From contig USPX01000091.1 of the NCBI GenBank assembly GCA_900556665.1, positions 1-7,708 on the forward strand: DNA of 7,708 nucleotides, read 5' to 3'. A program made the position numbers and the translations under genes. This document shows positions 5,678 to 7,708 of the stretch, one piece after another. The stretch's first letter is position 1, and each line of letters begins with the position of its first letter. This DNA comes from an uncultured Eubacteriales bacterium. Its GTDB lineage: Bacteria > Bacillota_A > Clostridia > Lachnospirales > Cellulosilyticaceae. The notes under the pieces were generated by a model that searched no databases, was not told the DNA's origin, and worked only from the letters and a program-made list of their open reading frames with translations.

Positions 5678-5947
5678 ATGAATCCAGAGAGAAAAAAAGC
5701 CATGCAATCTTTAAAAACAGCTAAAGGACAGATTGAAGGTATTATTAAAATGATAGAAGATGAACGTTATTGTGTAGATATATCGAATCAAATTCTAGCG
5801 GCGCAGGCGCTTTTAAAACGTGCGAATTTACTTATTTTAGAACAGCACATGAAAAACTGTGTGAAGTCAGCATGTGAAAATCAAGATCATGCAGAAGAAA
5901 AAATAGAGGAAGTTATTCATATATTAGAGAAAGTTATTACGAAGTAA
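5678..5947 (+). CDS. csoR: Copper-sensing repressor CsoR
   Basis: An 89-residue all-helical, cytosolic DNA-binding repressor that releases its operator when it binds Cu(I). The copper ligand set Cys-His-Cys is complete: Cys32 (in YCVDISNQ), His57 and Cys61. The spacings of 25 and 4 residues equal those of Mycobacterium tuberculosis CsoR (Cys36, His61, Cys65), which favours copper over the nickel/cobalt (RcnR) or formaldehyde (FrmR) branches. An additional Cys66 is present. The N-terminus reads AMQSLKTAKGQIEGIIKMIEDERYC, the usual family helix-1 pattern. The start is fixed by AGGAGG five bases upstream. It is the first gene of an operon with copA, 12 bases apart, and probably represses both through the C/G-tract operator. 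Length is normal for the family. Confidence 0.95.
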   Translation: MNPERKKAMQSLKTAKGQIEGIIKMIEDERYCVDISNQILAAQALLKRANLLILEQHMKNCVKSACENQDHAEEKIEEVIHILEKVITK

Positions 5948-5959
5948 AGGAGAAACTAT

Positions 5960-7708
5960 ATGAAGCATAAAAAAAGCAAGATAGAAGGTATGACTTGTTC
6001 AGCTTGTGCCAGCCGTATTGAACGTGTCGTTGGGAAAATCGATGGCGTGGAAACAGCTAGTGTGAACTTTGCGGCAGAAATGTTAAATGTAACTTATGAT
6101 GAAAATAAGGTAGATGAAGCAAAGATTACAGCAGTTGTTGAAAAGGCGGGCTTTAAACTTAAGAAGCAGACAAAAGCTTATACTTTCAAAATAGAAGGTA
6201 TGACTTGTTCTGCTTGTGCTAGCCGTATCGAACGCATTGTACGTAAAATAGCTGGTATTGAAGAGGCGAGTGTGAACTTTGCCAGTGAAAAGTTAAATGT
6301 GACAGTAGATGAAGGGGTCACCAATATTGGTCAGGTTAAAGCAGCAGTAAGCAAAGCCGGTTTTAATTTAATGAGTGAAGCAGAAAAGAAAGAGGAAGTT
6401 AAAAAGTATAGAGAAGATCAATTACTTTTTTATCGCTTTATTATTTCAGTAGGTTTTACGCTGCCACTTTTAATTATTAGTATGGGACATATGATGGGAA
6501 TGCCACTTCCTCATATGATAGAGCCTATGATGAATCCTATGAATTTTGCCATCGTGCAGCTTATTTTAACGCTCCCTGTTATGGCTGTAGGGTATAAATT
6601 TTATAAGGTGGGATATAAAAACTTATTCCAGCTTAGTCCAAATATGGATTCATTAATTGCTATTGGCACATCAGCAGCATTTATTTATAGCTTATATGGT
6701 ATGGTGCAGATTGCAAGAGGTGATGGCAGTTATGCTATGCACCTATACTTTGAATCAGCAGCAACTATTTTAGCACTCATTACATTAGGAAAATATTTAG
6801 AAGCTAGATCAAAAGGTCGTACATCAGAAGCTATTAAAAAGCTTATGGGACTTTCACCTAAGACAGCTACAGTGATTCGAAATGGAAATGAACAAATTAT
6901 CCCTATTGAAGAAGTTTTAGTAGGTGATATTGTCATTGTGAAACCAGGTGAAAAACTTCCTGTAGATGGGGAAATCATTGAAGGTAGCACAGCTATTGAT
7001 GAAGCTATGATTACAGGAGAAAGTATTCCAGTAGAAAAAACAGTGGGCAGCAATGTTATTGGGGCAAGTATTAATAAAACTGGATTTATTAAATACAAAG
7101 CCACTAAGGTTGGGAAAGATACAGCTTTAGCACAAATCATTAAACTTGTAGAAGAAGCTCAAGGCAGTAAAGCACCTATTGCAAAAATGGCAGATGTGAT
7201 TGCGGCTTACTTTGTGCCAACAGTTATTTCACTGGCAGTTATTGCGGCTATCTTTTGGCTTGTAATGGGTGAGACGCCAGTATTTGCACTAACAATCTTT
7301 ATTGCTGTATTAGTTATTGCATGTCCTTGTGCATTAGGTCTTGCCACACCAACAGCTATTATGGTTGGAACAGGTAGAGGCGCTGAAGAAGGCGTACTTA
7401 TTAAAGGCGGAGAAGCTTTAGAAACAACTTATAAAATCGATACAATTGTATTTGATAAAACAGGAACTTTAACAGAAGGAAAACCTAAAGTAACAGATAT
7501 TATTGTAGCCAAAGAAAATACACAGAAATATGAAGCAGAAGATATTCTTTTATTAGCTGCTAGCAGTGAAAAAGGTTCGGAACACCCATTAGGTGAAGCT
7601 ATTGTAAGAGCAGCAGAAGAAAAAGGTTTAGCCCTTAAAGCATTAGAAAACTTTACAGCTATTGCTGGTCATGGGATTGAAGTAATGATAGATGGAAAAA
7701 CAGTATTA
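5960..7708 (+). CDS. copA: Copper-exporting P1B-type ATPase CopA, cut by window end
   Basis: An inner-membrane pump that exports Cu(I) using ATP. 583 codons are present with no stop; the end of the nucleotide-binding domain and the last membrane helices lie beyond the window. Two N-terminal HMA metal-binding domains start at about residues 7 and 77, each with GMTCSAC (Cys13/Cys16 and Cys83/Cys86). A Met/His-rich loop follows the first membrane helix (SMGHMMGMPLPHM, from residue 174). The core motifs are the actuator TGES (352-355), ion-binding CPC (455-457), phosphorylation site DKTGT (Asp499), SEHPLG (His542-Pro543) and GHGI (571). CPC plus two HMA domains and CsoR control support Cu(I) over Zn/Cd. 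AAAGGAG overlaps the csoR stop seven bases before the ATG, consistent with coupled translation. The gene seems intact as far as seen. Confidence 0.97.
   Translation, partial: MKHKKSKIEGMTCSACASRIERVVGKIDGVETASVNFAAEMLNVTYDENKVDEAKITAVVEKAGFKLKKQTKAYTFKIEGMTCSACASRIERIVRKIAGIEEASVNFASEKLNVTVDEGVTNIGQVKAAVSKAGFNLMSEAEKKEEVKKYREDQLLFYRFIISVGFTLPLLIISMGHMMGMPLPHMIEPMMNPMNFAIVQLILTLPVMAVGYKFYKVGYKNLFQLSPNMDSLIAIGTSAAFIYSLYGMVQIARGDGSYAMHLYFESAATILALITLGKYLEARSKGRTSEAIKKLMGLSPKTATVIRNGNEQIIPIEEVLVGDIVIVKPGEKLPVDGEIIEGSTAIDEAMITGESIPVEKTVGSNVIGASINKTGFIKYKATKVGKDTALAQIIKLVEEAQGSKAPIAKMADVIAAYFVPTVISLAVIAAIFWLVMGETPVFALTIFIAVLVIACPCALGLATPTAIMVGTGRGAEEGVLIKGGEALETTYKIDTIVFDKTGTLTEGKPKVTDIIVAKENTQKYEAEDILLLAASSEKGSEHPLGEAIVRAAEEKGLALKALENFTAIAGHGIEVMIDGKTVL
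5981..6236 (+). repeat. Tandem HMA-coding repeat within copA
   Basis: DNA starting at 5981 recurs at 6191, an offset of exactly 210 bases (70 codons). The first 20 bases are identical and about the first 44 differ at only four positions. Similarity then falls but returns around AGTGTGAACTTTGC and TTAAATGT. It reflects duplication of one HMA domain, possibly kept similar by gene conversion. Confidence 0.85.

Noticed and set aside
5422..5703. Reverse-strand frame of 93 codons across the hairpin, csoR promoter and csoR start
   Set aside because: It would run through the perfect terminator hairpin and the csoR control region, and its hydrophobic stretches come from AT-rich non-coding DNA.
6730..7140. 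Reverse-strand frame of 136 codons
   Set aside because: It lies wholly antisense to the conserved actuator-domain region of copA, has no convincing ribosome binding site and its product resembles no family.

Overview
The window is AT-rich DNA from a low-GC Firmicute, most likely a member of the Clostridia. The evidence is strong AGGAGG-type ribosome binding sites, dense packing of plus-strand genes, frequent hairpin-plus-T terminators, and the mix of families present (GTP-type PEP carboxykinase, LrgAB, CsoR-CopA, a stand-alone NifX-like protein). The genus cannot be fixed from the sequence alone. Every supported gene lies on the plus strand.

Layout: (1) Bases 1-1132 carry the C-terminal part of a GTP-dependent PEP carboxykinase (pckG), cut by the window start and closed by a clear terminator. 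(2) Bases 1259-1998 form a two-gene unit: an ArsR-family repressor with a Cys-rich tail and a small NifX/NifB-type cluster-binding protein with a Cys/His-rich tail. A candidate operator precedes it. (3) Bases 1999-2519 are non-coding. They hold a large imperfect palindrome of about 230 bp starting at the NifX-like stop codon, then a small inverted repeat, a terminator, and a good promoter for the next operon. (4) Bases 2520-3561 are lrgA-lrgB, two overlapping membrane-protein genes, with a terminator. (5) Bases 3808-4122 encode a 104-residue protein of unknown function with its own terminator. (6) Bases 4243-5481 encode a 412-residue protein that looks like a helical TerB-like domain joined to a right-handed beta-helix, ending in a perfect 24-bp hairpin. 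(7) Bases 5612-7708 are a copper-resistance operon, csoR-copA, with a near-consensus promoter and a C/G-tract operator overlapping the csoR ribosome binding site. copA runs off the window end.

The units look independent: nearly every one has its own promoter or terminator. Two are metal-related (the ArsR/NifX-like pair and csoR-copA). pckG (oxaloacetate/PEP) and lrgAB (whose family includes pyruvate and glycolate transporters) both touch C3 metabolism, but nothing in the sequence links them. The least explained items are the long palindrome, the Cys/His tails shared by the ArsR/NifX-like pair, and the TerB-like/beta-helix protein. I see no CRISPR array, tRNA, rRNA, transposase or phage gene.
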